This document shows positions 28,216-36,661 of a DNA stretch of 54,379 nucleotides, piece after piece. The position numbers and the translations under genes are program-made. This stretch comes from Convivina praedatoris. GTDB lineage: Bacteria > Bacillota > Bacilli > Lactobacillales > Lactobacillaceae. Each line of letters opens with the position of its first letter. The first letter of the stretch is position 1. A model generated the notes under the pieces. That model saw nothing but the letters and a program-made list of their open reading frames with translations, searched no databases and was not told the DNA's origin. The stretch is from contig NZ_CAKOET010000008.1 in the NCBI RefSeq assembly GCF_933208495.1, positions 1-54,379 of the forward strand, written 5' to 3'.

Positions 28216-29736
28216 ATGGTGGCGCTTATCAATTACTTAAATACGAACCAGGCAGATATTATGAAGGCCCTGTGGCAACATATTAGTATCTCTTTTTTAG
28301 CTATACTTATTACAATTTTAATTGCCATACCGCTTGCAATTGTTTTAATGAGTCGGCCTCGCTGGGGTGAATTGTGTTTGCAAATTGCTGGCATTGTCCA
28401 AACTATTCCGAGTTTAGCCATTTTGGGCTTGTTAATTCCGATTGTAGGAATTGGCACCACCCCAGCGATTATTGCATTGGTTTTATATGCGATTATGCCA
28501 GTCTTCTCTAATACTTATGCGGGTCTAACTAATATTGATCCGCAACTAACTGAGGCGGCTGAAGCTTTTGGTTTATCAAAAACATTTAAACTATTTCGTA
28601 TTCAACTTCCCCTAGCCTTACCCATGATTTTGACAGGAATTCGGATTGCGATGGTGATGATTATTGGGACAGCAACGCTAGCAGCTTTGGTTGGTGGTGG
28701 TGGGCTTGGTAGTTTTATTCTGCTGGGTATTCAAACTAATAATAATGAGGCTTTGTTAGTTGGTGCAGTGCTGTCAGCTCTATTAGCATTATTGTTTAGT
28801 TATTTAATTAAATTTGTGACTAAGGTATCGGTTAAAATTGTTGGCATTAGTTTAGCGGTCGTATGTACGCTGGGGTTATTTGTGGGTGGTTATGGTTTAT
28901 TGAGTGAAACTCATAAAGAAACGATTACCATTGCCGGTAAGATGGGTGGTGAACCAGAAATCTTAATTAACATGTATCAACAGGTCATTGAACAAGATAA
29001 TCCTGATGTTCAAGTAAAAATTAAGCCCAATTTTGGAGATACTTTCTTTTTATTTAATGGTTTAAAGAGTGGAAAAATTGATATTTATCCAGAATTTACA
29101 GGGACAGCTTTACAGTCGCTGGCTAAGGTGGAGGGCTCGATTCCGCATGACCCCAAGCAAGCCTACCAAGCCGCTAAAACCCAACTTGCACAACAGTTCC
29201 AATTAACTTATTTAGCACCGATGCGCTATCAAAATGGTTATGCATTAACCGTGCGAGCCGGGGATGCTGAACAATATCATTTAAAAACAACTGCTGACCT
29301 CGCTAGGCAATCGGGCTTTAAGGCTGCTTTTGATGATGATTTTTATCGACAGCCAGATGGTTATCCGGGTCTAGCACGCAATTATGGACTACAATTTGAC
29401 AGTATAAGAACTATGGCTCCTGCGTTACGCTATCAGGCCTTGAATGCCAAACAAGTTGACGTAACTGACGCCTATACGACTGATCCTGAAATTAAAGAAT
29501 ACAATTTAAAAGTTCTTGATGATAATGAAAACTTTTTTCCACCCTATCAGGCTGCACCTTTAATGAAAGCTACTTTTGCCAAGAAACATCTGCAAGTGGT
29601 GAAAAGTTTGAACCGTTTAAGTAATCAAGTTACTACTCAGGAAATGCAAGCGATGAATTATCAAGTGACTGTCCAAAAACAAAAAGCGGCGACAGTGGCC
29701 CATGAGTATTTACAAAGGCATCATTTAATTAAATAA
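28216..29736 (+). CDS. Osmolyte ABC permease fused to substrate-binding domain
   Basis: 506-residue fusion. The N-terminal permease (about 1-215, six spans) has the loop EAAEAFGLSKTFKLFRIQLPLALP. The C-terminal extracellular binding domain (about 235-506, OpuAC type) contains ITIAGKMGGEPEILINMYQ and IDIYPEFTGTALQ. It takes up glycine betaine, carnitine or choline with the ATPase at 27288. The fused form (OpuABC-like) is common in lactic acid bacteria. GGAGG precedes the ATG. Which substrate is used cannot be told. Confidence 0.9.
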   Translation: MVALINYLNTNQADIMKALWQHISISFLAILITILIAIPLAIVLMSRPRWGELCLQIAGIVQTIPSLAILGLLIPIVGIGTTPAIIALVLYAIMPVFSNTYAGLTNIDPQLTEAAEAFGLSKTFKLFRIQLPLALPMILTGIRIAMVMIIGTATLAALVGGGGLGSFILLGIQTNNNEALLVGAVLSALLALLFSYLIKFVTKVSVKIVGISLAVVCTLGLFVGGYGLLSETHKETITIAGKMGGEPEILINMYQQVIEQDNPDVQVKIKPNFGDTFFLFNGLKSGKIDIYPEFTGTALQSLAKVEGSIPHDPKQAYQAAKTQLAQQFQLTYLAPMRYQNGYALTVRAGDAEQYHLKTTADLARQSGFKAAFDDDFYRQPDGYPGLARNYGLQFDSIRTMAPALRYQALNAKQVDVTDAYTTDPEIKEYNLKVLDDNENFFPPYQAAPLMKATFAKKHLQVVKSLNRLSNQVTTQEMQAMNYQVTVQKQKAATVAHEYLQRHHLIK

Positions 29737-29820
29737 AATTTTCCCAATTAACTCGTTAACAGATAATACGAAGTACTAGCTGATTTTTCTTTTTTTATTA
29801 AATATAATTGGTCAGTATAA

Positions 29821-29866
29821 AAAGCACTAATCCAGATTACCTGAGATTAGTGCTTTTTATTTTTAT
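29821..29866. terminator. Intrinsic terminator between convergent genes
   Basis: AAAGCACTAATC / GATTAGTGCTTTTT with a 12-nt loop. It serves the osmolyte operon and possibly the convergent AI-2E gene. Confidence 0.85.
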
Positions 29867-29921
29867 TCAGTTTGAAGAATGATATTGTAATACTAATTGG
29901 ACTAATAACTACCTATCAATC

Positions 29922-31046
29922 TTACTCTTTAACTAATTTTTGTTTTTTTAGTGTCCACACATCATATAAGAAATGAACCACCTCTTTGATAATTGCATAT
30001 AGTGGAACAGATAGCATCATACCCAGTACGCCGGCCAAATTACCTGCGACTAACAAAATGATGATTATCGTTAACGGATGAATATTTAAGACTTTACCGA
30101 TAACATTCGGATAGATTAAATTACCATCAACCAAATTGACAACCATCACTACAATAATTGTCATGATTACTTGGGAAATGCTGGTAGTAACTGAAATCAT
30201 AAGCGCTGGAATAATGCCAATATAAGGGCCAACATAAGGAATTAGGGCACAAAATCCACCAAAAACACCTAACACCAGCGCGTATTTTTGACCAATTAGG
30301 AAGTATCCGGCTGTGGTAAAGACCGCCGTGAAGAGACATTCAATGATTTGACCGCTAATATAGCGTGATAAAGTATAGTTTAACTTTTTTAGGAGCGTTT
30401 CTGTTTTGTACCATTGACTGTTTGAAAATCCAGGGAGAAGATTGCGAATACTAGGTAAAAACTTATCGCCATCTTTTAACATATAAAATAAAATGACAGG
30501 TGCAGTTAGCAAGGTAACGAATAAGCTAGTTGCAAAGGAAATATAATTTCCAGCGTTGTTGGTCACATACTGATAGAAGTTGGCTAGATAGTCAGTGTAA
30601 CTGGATTGAAGCTTGGAGATAATTAAGTTCCAGTCAATATCTTTGAGCCAACCATGTCTGGTGGCTTCGATTAGGAGCTGTTCTTGGTGCTTGGCAAATG
30701 TTGGGAACATACGGATTAAACTGACAATTTGCGCGTTAATTCGAGGAAGAATGGTAGCTAAAATTAGCGCAATGACTGCCAATAGCCCTAGAAAAACAAT
30801 GGCTGCTGCCCAGGTTCGACTAATGGTGCTCTCCTTGGAGATTCGGACCTTCATTAACATTTGGAGTAAGGGACTGAGCATGTAGTATAAAAATCCAGCC
30901 AATAACAAGGGAGCAAAAACCGTGGAAGCTAGCACGAACAGTGGGTGAAACAGAAAATCAATCTTGGTGGACATGAAGATAATAGAGAGTACGAGTAAAA
31001 TTTCGACTGTCCACACTAAAATCTTATTATTTTTAAAATTTTTCAT
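29922..31046 (-). CDS. AI-2E family transporter (YdbI/PerM-like)
   Basis: 374-residue polytopic membrane protein of PF01594: N-terminal pair of spans, a soluble stretch, then the conserved FGGFCALIPYVGPYIGIIPA and LVDGNLIYPNVIGKVLNIHPL followed by GMMLSVPLYAIIKEV. Members include Na+/H+ antiporters and the AI-2 exporter TqsA, so substrate is open. Start 31046 is chosen for AAAGGAATTACCGAC upstream. Monocistronic. Confidence 0.9.
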   Translation of the reverse strand: MKNFKNNKILVWTVEILLVLSIIFMSTKIDFLFHPLFVLASTVFAPLLLAGFLYYMLSPLLQMLMKVRISKESTISRTWAAAIVFLGLLAVIALILATILPRINAQIVSLIRMFPTFAKHQEQLLIEATRHGWLKDIDWNLIISKLQSSYTDYLANFYQYVTNNAGNYISFATSLFVTLLTAPVILFYMLKDGDKFLPSIRNLLPGFSNSQWYKTETLLKKLNYTLSRYISGQIIECLFTAVFTTAGYFLIGQKYALVLGVFGGFCALIPYVGPYIGIIPALMISVTTSISQVIMTIIVVMVVNLVDGNLIYPNVIGKVLNIHPLTIIIILLVAGNLAGVLGMMLSVPLYAIIKEVVHFLYDVWTLKKQKLVKE

Positions 31047-31208
31047 GTCGGTAATTCCTTTCAAATAATTGGGATAACAAACCTGCCCTAATATCATAAC
31101 AATTTAAAGGTAATAATTTATACATAATATTAAATTTCACGGTATAGAATAAAACAAAATGGCATAATTGGTTCTAAATCCAGCATATATGGTAAAGGAT
31201 TTCATATC

Positions 31209-31913
31209 TTGAAAAAATTATTTAAATTAGCAGTTCTGATGATTGCCCTATTACTTGGGTGGAATTGGTATCAAAATCACCCTGAGCAGAGTCAGGCTGT
31301 ACTCACACAATTAAATGGTTACGCCATGTCGGTTAAGGACAATATTAATCGAGCCATAGAACAACATCAACAGGCCACTAGCACAACTCCGCAAGCGGAT
31401 TCGAAGAACGTTTCAGCAGATCAGACACCGGTTGAATCGATTGTCCAAGGCGCGAATTTATCTGATACATATTACTATACTTATGAGGATAATATGCCGG
31501 CAGCAGCTCAGCGCGTCTTTGAAAACGCTGTGCAAGTCTATAATCAAACTGGGTTAGTACATTTAATTGCTGGGACAGGTAGTAATCAACAGAATACGAT
31601 TAAATTTGGTGTGTATCATAAGCAAATTGACAATTTAAGCCAAAATTCGGTCGAATTAGGTCTTGGTGGACCAGAAATCATTAAAGAAACTAGCATTCTT
31701 GGCACAACTAGTATTAATCATGGCACAGCTAACCTGAATGCTACCTATCAGCAATCATTTACTAATTCAGTTGCGATTCACGAACTGGGCCATGCGTTGG
31801 GCTTGGACCATAGTCAAAGTCGTTTGTCGGTGATGTATCCCTATGATCAAGGATTAACGCAGTTATCGGCTGGTGATATTAACGCATTGAAGACGATTTA
31901 TGCCAAGAGTTGA
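31209..31913 (+). CDS. Secreted/anchored matrixin-like zinc metalloprotease
   Basis: 234-residue protein starting at TTG 31209 behind AAAGGA. A hydrophobic N-terminal anchor (LFKLAVLMIALLLGWNWY) is followed by a Gln/Ser/Thr-rich linker and a C-terminal catalytic domain with HELGHALGLDH (the HExxHxxGxxH zinc site) and the Met-turn VMYP. This is the matrixin/M10 pattern known in lactobacilli. Substrates unknown; the single anchor would keep the protease on the outer membrane face. Confidence 0.87.
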   Translation: MKKLFKLAVLMIALLLGWNWYQNHPEQSQAVLTQLNGYAMSVKDNINRAIEQHQQATSTTPQADSKNVSADQTPVESIVQGANLSDTYYYTYEDNMPAAAQRVFENAVQVYNQTGLVHLIAGTGSNQQNTIKFGVYHKQIDNLSQNSVELGLGGPEIIKETSILGTTSINHGTANLNATYQQSFTNSVAIHELGHALGLDHSQSRLSVMYPYDQGLTQLSAGDINALKTIYAKS

Positions 31914-32003
31914 GAGAGATTAGTTAATAAAATAAAAAGTGACTAACAATCCTCGGCTGTCTATGCTCACTTTATGCGAAAATAAATGGGGAGGGAAAAT
32001 AAA

Positions 32004-32525
32004 ATGAAGAAAAAATTGATTTTGATAATTTTACTTGTGTTAGTTGCTATTGTAGGTGGGTTCTGGCTAGTGGGTAATAATGAATCTCATAAAACTAAGG
32101 GAAATCAGGCTAGTCAGCAGTCCACTGCCAAGACTTCCAGTGCTACCAGTTCAAGTGCTAAGCAGGAAAGCACGTCGTCTACCTCATCGTCAATGAAACA
32201 AAGTAGTTCGGCAATGTCTAGTCAGACAGCTAATCCGATTAGCTTACCAGAAGCCCAACAGTTGGCAGCCAAGGTTGGTGCCGAATGGCCGAGTGATAAT
32301 CAAAAAATATTAAGTCAAAATGGCAATAAAACGGTCATTGGTGGCGGTATCGGCGCCAAAGGATACGATGTTATCACATATGAAGTCGATGATAATCAAG
32401 TAAAAATTCATGAAGTATTTGGCACGATGGATTCGGCTGGGGTTGGTACTATCCTAGGGGCTGAAGACACTGGAGCTCACCCAATTGATTATATGCAACC
32501 TAAGGATTACACGGTTCAGCGATAA
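32004..32525 (+). CDS. Membrane-anchored Ser/Thr-rich secreted protein
   Basis: 173 residues: signal anchor (KKKLILIILLVLVAIVGGFW), an about 60-residue Ser/Thr/Gln/Ala linker, and a small C-terminal domain of about 95 residues (LPEAQQLAAKVGAEWPSDN ... KGYDVITYEVDDNQ) that I do not recognise. There is no cysteine at the signal end, so it is not a lipoprotein. GGGGAGGG precedes ATG 32004. It has the same architecture as the proteins at 41217 and 48272, though their C-domains differ. Confidence 0.75.
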   Translation: MKKKLILIILLVLVAIVGGFWLVGNNESHKTKGNQASQQSTAKTSSATSSSAKQESTSSTSSSMKQSSSAMSSQTANPISLPEAQQLAAKVGAEWPSDNQKILSQNGNKTVIGGGIGAKGYDVITYEVDDNQVKIHEVFGTMDSAGVGTILGAEDTGAHPIDYMQPKDYTVQR

Positions 32526-32614
32526 AATTTACTTATAAAAGATATATAAAAGTAGTTTCCTATTTATTTTGGGGGACTGTTTTTTTATTGCCCTAAAAAC
32601 CTTATTATTATTTT

Positions 32615-32643
32615 TTGACAATGAACTATAATGAAGATAGAAA
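32615..32643 (+). promoter_or_regulatory. Promoter of the small peptide locus
   Basis: Consensus TTGACA (32615-32620), 17-nt spacer, TAGAAA (32638-32643), 25 nt before the 35-codon ORF. A G/T-wobble hairpin with a T7 tail at about 32556-32587 may terminate the previous gene. Confidence 0.55.
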
Positions 32644-32667
32644 ATGAGGAGTGGAGGCTATCAAAAT

Positions 32668-32775
32668 ATGTTTGAATTCATTATTAATTTGTTTCAGTCT
32701 ATTATTGGTGCTTTTTCAAGTAATAAGGTTGCAAAAGACTATAGAGACAATGATCAAAAAAAGAGTAATATTTAA
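32668..32775 (+). CDS. Candidate 35-aa amphipathic peptide
   Basis: Short ORF with a strong ribosome site (GTGGAGG, 10 nt upstream) and its own promoter. The peptide starts MFEFIINLFQSIIGAFSSNK and continues with a charged tail (AKDYRDNDQKKSNI). The N-terminal half would be an amphipathic helix like small membrane-active peptides (leaderless bacteriocins, phenol-soluble-modulin-like peptides or type I toxins). Immediately followed by a small membrane protein (32817) that could be its immunity partner. Function is inference from shape only. Confidence 0.5.
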   Translation: MFEFIINLFQSIIGAFSSNKVAKDYRDNDQKKSNI

Positions 32776-32816
32776 CGGTATAAGCGATCAACAAGCCCCC
32801 TATAAGGAGATTAACG

Positions 32817-33014
32817 ATGAAAAAGTGGTTACCGCAACAAAATCTTATGGTGAGAATTATGCTTACTATCCTTTTGATAATTAGTGCTTTTTTCATTCAT
32901 TCACCTGAATTTTTAAAAGGGGTTACAGTGACTATTGGAGTGGTCGTGCTATCAGGACTTTTGGATGATCGTAAGCCCAAGAAAAACTCTCATGATGATT
33001 CTCATGAAGGGTAA
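32817..33014 (+). CDS. Small membrane protein (65 aa) downstream of the peptide
   Basis: Begins MKKWLPQQNLMVRIMLTILL and has two hydrophobic segments (about 11-28 and 33-50). The hydrophilic tail DDRKPKKNSHDDSHEG is rich in His/Asp. AAGGAG lies 9 nt before the ATG, a clear start. It lies 41 nt after the 35-aa ORF. The last 25 nt of the gene and the following 8 nt recur at 35830, suggesting a second, decayed copy there. No family recognised; possible immunity protein. Confidence 0.65.
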   Translation: MKKWLPQQNLMVRIMLTILLIISAFFIHSPEFLKGVTVTIGVVVLSGLLDDRKPKKNSHDDSHEG

Positions 33015-33021
33015 TTTCACA
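32988..33021 (+). repeat. Direct repeat unit 1 (tail of the 65-aa gene)
   Basis: 34 nt beginning TCTCATGATGATTCTCATG and ending TAATTTCACA. It matches 35830-35863 at 30 of 34 positions. Both are followed about 100 nt later by a terminator and then TTTAATTA-GGC-CATTAT-like sequence. Confidence 0.75.
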
Positions 33022-33101
33022 GGAGAGAAATATCTTGAAAAAGCGAGTTTGGTAGTTGTATCAAAGTATTTTTGAAAATTAATCAAGCCCCCACTTTAAT
33101 A

Positions 33102-33146
33102 AAAAAAACGCCAACTCTATAACTAATAGAGTTGGCGTTTTTTTCC
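33102..33146 (+). terminator. Strong intrinsic terminator
   Basis: AAAAACGCCAACTCTAT / ATAGAGTTGGCGTTTTT perfect stem, 6-nt loop, T7. Ends the small-peptide locus. Confidence 0.92.
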
Positions 33147-33173
33147 TTTAATTAGTGGCCATTATATCGACTA

Positions 33174-33452
33174 TGATAGAAATATGGTCTCATTTTTAAT
33201 GATAAACTCAACGAAACTTTCTATACTTCTAGAAAATGATGAACATTGGGTAAAAAAATAAAATGTAGAAGTTATATCAAAGTATTGTATGCTTTTTTCT
33301 AAAGCCTCTTTTGGTAGTCGCCTACTCGTGTGTATGGAGATATCCACGCTCGGTAAGAATCTTAGATATGAAGTTAACAAGACTAACCTTTTTAAGGAAA
33401 CTAGCGATACAAAATTAGATTATATTGATTATGCTAATTTTTGTAAACAATA
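33174..33452 (+). pseudogene. Decayed ORF interrupted by an in-frame stop
   Basis: One reading frame gives a protein-like segment (DRNMVSFLMINSTKLSILLE ... DEHWVKK), a TAA, then a further about 63 codons in the same frame (NVEVISKYCMLFSKASFGS ... KLDYIDYANFCKQ). No ribosome site precedes it. I do not recognise the family. It reads as a gene fragment with a nonsense mutation and no start, but could be chance. The rest of the 33147-33476 gap shows nothing else. Confidence 0.35.
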
Positions 33453-33476
33453 ATTGGTTTTTGAAAGGATTGGCAT

Positions 33477-33968
33477 TTGGTAAATTTATTAGTCATAATT
33501 CGTGGTAACTCTGCTACTGGGAAAACAATGATGGCTGAACGTATACAAAAAATATTAGAGCATAAAAATTGTTTTGTCATTCACCAAGATGTTGTTAGAA
33601 AAGAAATCCTCCATACGCACGATCATTATAATAATCCGGCCATATCATTGATAGAGGAACTAGCTGAATATGGTTTAAAGAACTATCCGGTTACAGTAAT
33701 TGAAGGTATCTTAAGAAAAGATGTTTATGGAGAGATGCTTACAGAGTTGTTAAGTAGCCAGCATATACACGCAATCGCTATCTATTTAGATATGCCATTT
33801 TCAATAACCGTTAAAAATGACAAACAGAAACCTCATTCTTTCGGTGAAAGCATATTACAAAAATGGTGGCGGGAGCAGGACAAACTTAGTGAAGAAGATC
33901 TGGTTATAAAATCGGATTCTAGTATGGATTTACTGATAAACAAAATAAGAAAAATAGCGGGGCTATAG
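33477..33968 (+). CDS. P-loop kinase, zeta-toxin/phosphotransferase-like
   Basis: 163-residue small P-loop protein: Walker A RGNSATGKTMMAERIQ, Asp-containing strand FVIHQDVVRKEIL, and a later VIEGILRKDVYGEML. Resembles AAA_33/zeta-toxin or chloramphenicol-phosphotransferase-like kinases; the phosphate acceptor is unknown. Start TTG 33477 is placed by GAAAGGA 7 nt upstream. No antitoxin-like gene precedes it, so toxin activity is not supported. Confidence 0.75.
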   Translation: MVNLLVIIRGNSATGKTMMAERIQKILEHKNCFVIHQDVVRKEILHTHDHYNNPAISLIEELAEYGLKNYPVTVIEGILRKDVYGEMLTELLSSQHIHAIAIYLDMPFSITVKNDKQKPHSFGESILQKWWREQDKLSEEDLVIKSDSSMDLLINKIRKIAGL

Positions 33969-34133
33969 TTTCAAATTAAGGTACTATTCAAGTATACTGA
34001 GAATAGCTATTAGTCTCTTCACCCGCTGTTTTAATTTCTGTTAGGGATTTTTCGATAAGTCATATTAAAGACTAAAATTATTGAGTATGTTAACATTGCT
34101 GTGCAAAGTAGAGATGATAGGAAAGAGATTACC

Positions 34134-34619
34134 ATGAAAAGCAAAGAGTACTGGATTAAAAACCTTCAGCTTGTTCCTCATCCAGAAGGTAGATTTTATA
34201 AGGAAATGCCACCTGCAAATGACTATTTGGAGGACAGAAAGCGGCCACTTTACACCAATATTTATTTTTTGTTAACTGAAGAAAGTCCATCACATTTTCA
34301 TCGATTAACTTCCGATGAAGTTTGGTATTTTCATGGCGGGTCTTCTTTGAAAGTTCATGAAATTTTACCTGATGGACAGTACCGTGTAACCAACATTGGT
34401 ACTACTGTAGACCAAGGTGAAGTACTACAATATGTGGTTCCAAAGGGTTCTATTTTTGGCTCCTCTGTAGATTCTGGCGATGATTATGCTTTAGTGAGTT
34501 GTATGGTCTCACCTGGATTCACTTTTGATGATTTTGAAATTATGTCGAAATCAGAGTTGCTAAAAAAATATCCTCAACATGCTGAGATTATCGAAAAATT
34601 GGCTTTAGAGAGCAAATAG
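34134..34619 (+). CDS. Cupin family protein (DUF985)
   Basis: 161-residue single-domain cupin of PF06172: EYWIKNLQLVPHPEGRFYKE, the metal-binding-like motif SPSHFHRLTSDEVWYFHGG, and VSCMVSPGFTFDDFE. Enzymatic role unproven for the family. Start 34134 follows GGAAAGAG; the frame runs 11 codons further without support. Stand-alone gene between the kinase and the IS remnant. Confidence 0.85.
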   Translation: MKSKEYWIKNLQLVPHPEGRFYKEMPPANDYLEDRKRPLYTNIYFLLTEESPSHFHRLTSDEVWYFHGGSSLKVHEILPDGQYRVTNIGTTVDQGEVLQYVVPKGSIFGSSVDSGDDYALVSCMVSPGFTFDDFEIMSKSELLKKYPQHAEIIEKLALESK

Positions 34620-34639
34620 TCAGGATACTTTATGACCTG

Positions 34640-35060
34640 ATTAAGTTCAGGGTGTTTATCTTGTTAATTGTTTTGTCGTCATTTGTTTTTTTGCCACTTT
34701 AAGCAATCATAATAAGTTGCCTGCGGTAGTGCTAACATTAAAAAATCTCGATCCATTTTTGTTTGAGTTAATTGAGCCTTCGAATTGGCCATTTCAGCTT
34801 CATAATGTTCTTTCTCAACTTAACGTTAAGAGGACTATTTTTAGCTTTTTGTTTGGTTTAGGCGCCAGACTGGTGGCCTCTTGCGAATTAAAAATATGGC
34901 GCCAACTTTGAACTTGAGAAGATGAAAGACTAAAATTGGCTGCTACAGAATTAATGCCTAAGCAGTTGTTTGAGCATAGTCTAAAAAAGTTAGTTTAAAG
35001 TTAGCAGTATATTTGGTCACAAAAAAATCTTTTTATAATTATTGGCTTTGTCTAATAATT
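34640..35060 (-). pseudogene. Degenerate IS3-family transposase remnant
   Basis: Minus-strand translation shows pieces of an IS3/IS150 transposase in shifting frames. They are VTKYTANFKLTFLDYAQTTA, then the helix-turn-helix segment SVAANFSLSSSQVQSWRHIF with SLAPKPNKK, then EAEMANSKAQLTQ, and the OrfB-like start LALPQATYYDCLKW. At least two frameshifts and several stops break it, and most of OrfB is gone. No clear terminal inverted repeats were found. Confidence 0.7.
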
Positions 35061-35136
35061 ATGTGGCATTTCATTACTGGAATTTATGTTTTATTTTGTT
35101 GACGCATATTTATATCGTAATGCAATGCTATCAATA

Positions 35137-35571
35137 TTAGTCTTTATCATAACGGTTCCATAACACATAATATTGAATATTTGGAATATAGAGTGCAAGT
35201 GCCATCCATACGATGAATAGTAGATGGTTTTGGTATAAGAAATTAGTGGAAAAAATAAGTGCTACAGCAATTATGAATTGGTAAGTAATTATCAATTTGG
35301 TGTGGACTTTATAAGCAATCTCTTTATCTCTTTCGTCTGAAATAAAGTAGAGTATGTTCTTAGACTGATACATATTGTTACCGAATTTCACATTATATTT
35401 TCTTTTCAGAGTAAGCGACTCCCAAAAAATAAAAAGAAGGCTTATTAAAGCAGTAAATACGGCGTAATTATAGTAATTTAAATTAGCAAATAAAACAGTT
35501 AGCACAAATGTTCCTTGCCAAATGTTATTAAACCAAAAAGTAGTATGAATAGTTTGTTTTGTTTTAGACAT
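35137..35571 (-). CDS. Four-span membrane protein paired with XRE regulator
   Basis: 144-residue membrane protein with four hydrophobic segments. A YNVKFGNNMYQSKNILYFISDERDKEI loop (given in part) resembles small DUF2178/DUF3796-like proteins that are commonly co-transcribed with a tiny XRE regulator. It overlaps the XRE gene by 8 nt; AAAGGAT lies before ATG 35571. Function unknown; the pair may be an autoregulated stress or defence-associated module. Confidence 0.7.
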   Translation of the reverse strand: MSKTKQTIHTTFWFNNIWQGTFVLTVLFANLNYYNYAVFTALISLLFIFWESLTLKRKYNVKFGNNMYQSKNILYFISDERDKEIAYKVHTKLIITYQFIIAVALIFSTNFLYQNHLLFIVWMALALYIPNIQYYVLWNRYDKD

Positions 35572-35776
35572 TATGATTATCCTTTTTTGTATATTCAAAT
35601 AATTCTTGAACTTGAACTTGAAGAACGCTTGCTAATTCAAAAGCTAATGAAAGTGAGGGATCGTATTTATCATTTTCAATCGCATTGATAGTTTGTCTTG
35701 TAACAGAAGCCTTTTTGGCTAATTCATCTTGCGACAATTTATATAATTTTCGTAGTTCTTGAATATGGTTTTTCAT
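35564..35776 (-). CDS. Small XRE-family repressor
   Basis: 70-residue Cro/CI-type helix-turn-helix protein: IQELRKLYKLSQDELAKKAS, VTRQTINAIENDKYDPSL, LAFELASVLQVQVQELFEY. Start 35776 follows AGAAGGAG. First gene of a two-gene unit with the membrane protein. A second tiny XRE at 43364, also paired with a membrane protein, has the opposite gene order. Confidence 0.88.
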   Translation of the reverse strand: MKNHIQELRKLYKLSQDELAKKASVTRQTINAIENDKYDPSLSLAFELASVLQVQVQELFEYTKKDNHNV

Positions 35777-35829
35777 ATCGCTCCTTCTAATATTTTTTAC
35801 ATAAAATATCAATAAAAGTTTCTAAACGT

Positions 35830-35863
35830 TCTCATGATGACTCTCATGGAAGTTAATTTCACA
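35830..35863 (+). repeat. Direct repeat unit 2
   Basis: Second copy of the 32988-33021 sequence (30/34 identical). It encodes only the decayed end SHDDSHG-like of a second 65-aa protein gene; the upstream part is missing. Apart from this repeat and the terminator, the 35777-36120 gap shows no gene. Confidence 0.75.
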
Positions 35864-35942
35864 AAGGCGGAATGGTGTTAGGAAGGGATTATTGAGAGCT
35901 GTACCAATCCTATTTACGCCAATTGAGCAATCTCTTTTCACA

Positions 35943-35985
35943 TAAAAAAGGCGTGATCCCGAAGAAACGGGGATCACGCCTTTTA
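35943..35985. terminator. Strong intrinsic terminator
   Basis: AAAAAGGCGTGATCCC / GGGATCACGCCTTTT stem with a 9-nt loop. Confidence 0.88.
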
Positions 35986-36120
35986 GCTTTAATTAAGGCA
36001 CATTATGTTAAGTTGAGTGATGTAATATAAGATGATACTAAAAATATTCTCTTACTAATTATCATAATTTTTAATACTCAAAGTAGTGAGTCCCTGATGA
36101 ACATATATATTTAAAAAATA

Positions 36121-36603
36121 TCAAATCACGGACATTCTATTTGCTAACACTGATTCCAAACTATCAATAAATATAATAGAACGATAATATGATTGAAATA
36201 TTGTAGTAATATTAGTCCCTGGATCGATAATTCCTTTATGAGCAACATGGTTACGATTATTCCTAATTGTGTTCAAAGCAAGGTTAAAGTCAGCATAGTT
36301 ATAGCTACGTAAGTATCCACTTTTACTTACAAAAGTATTGATATTATCTTTAATCATCGTTGCATCGTCAAAAATATGAAATGTTTTAGTTAACAATTCA
36401 ACAATATACTGCATATGAACGTTTTTACCCCTAGAATCTATAACGACAGATTTAATATGCTCTTTTATAAAAGAGCGATTAATATTTTCAGATATAGTAA
36501 TATTGATCATTTTTTTTATTTTCGTTTCAATCAGTGTTGCACACTTAATCACTATTAATTCTAATTGTGCAGAAAACAGTTCATCTGCAATTTTTTCCGC
36601 CAC
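36121..36603 (-). CDS. HEPN-domain protein (RiboL-PSP-HEPN-like), putative RNase
   Basis: At least 160 residues, all-helical. The motif RNNRNHVAH contains the HEPN active-site pattern RNxxxH, found in toxin and defence RNases. The conventional start here is GTG 36603, but it has no ribosome site, and the open frame extends upstream (FEKIAAYEILIRDSTKPV) with no ATG/GTG/TTG to about 36657. There an ATT lies just after the stop of the preceding 42-aa gene. Translation may therefore begin at a rare codon by coupling. Third gene of the DUF262 operon. AT-rich relative to flanking core genes. Confidence 0.7.
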   Translation of the reverse strand: MAEKIADELFSAQLELIVIKCATLIETKIKKMINITISENINRSFIKEHIKSVVIDSRGKNVHMQYIVELLTKTFHIFDDATMIKDNINTFVSKSGYLRSYNYADFNLALNTIRNNRNHVAHKGIIDPGTNITTIFQSYYRSIIFIDSLESVLANRMSVI

Positions 36604-36661
36604 AGGTTTAGTACTATCACGTATTAGTATTTCATACGCAGCAATTTTTTCAAAAATTATC

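Noticed and set aside
32615-32632. TTGACA with a TATAAT only 6 nt downstream taken as one promoter
   Set aside because: Spacing is impossible; the TTGACA instead pairs with TAGAAA at 17 nt.
32651-32884. 77-codon ORF overlapping the small-peptide locus
   Set aside because: Lacks a well-placed start; the alternative frames at 32668 and 32817 both have strong ribosome sites.
33171-33380. Minus-strand 69-codon ORF
   Set aside because: No ribosome site and opposite the more protein-like plus-strand remnant.
34717-34911. Plus-strand 64-codon ORF
   Set aside because: It is the antisense of the degenerate transposase.
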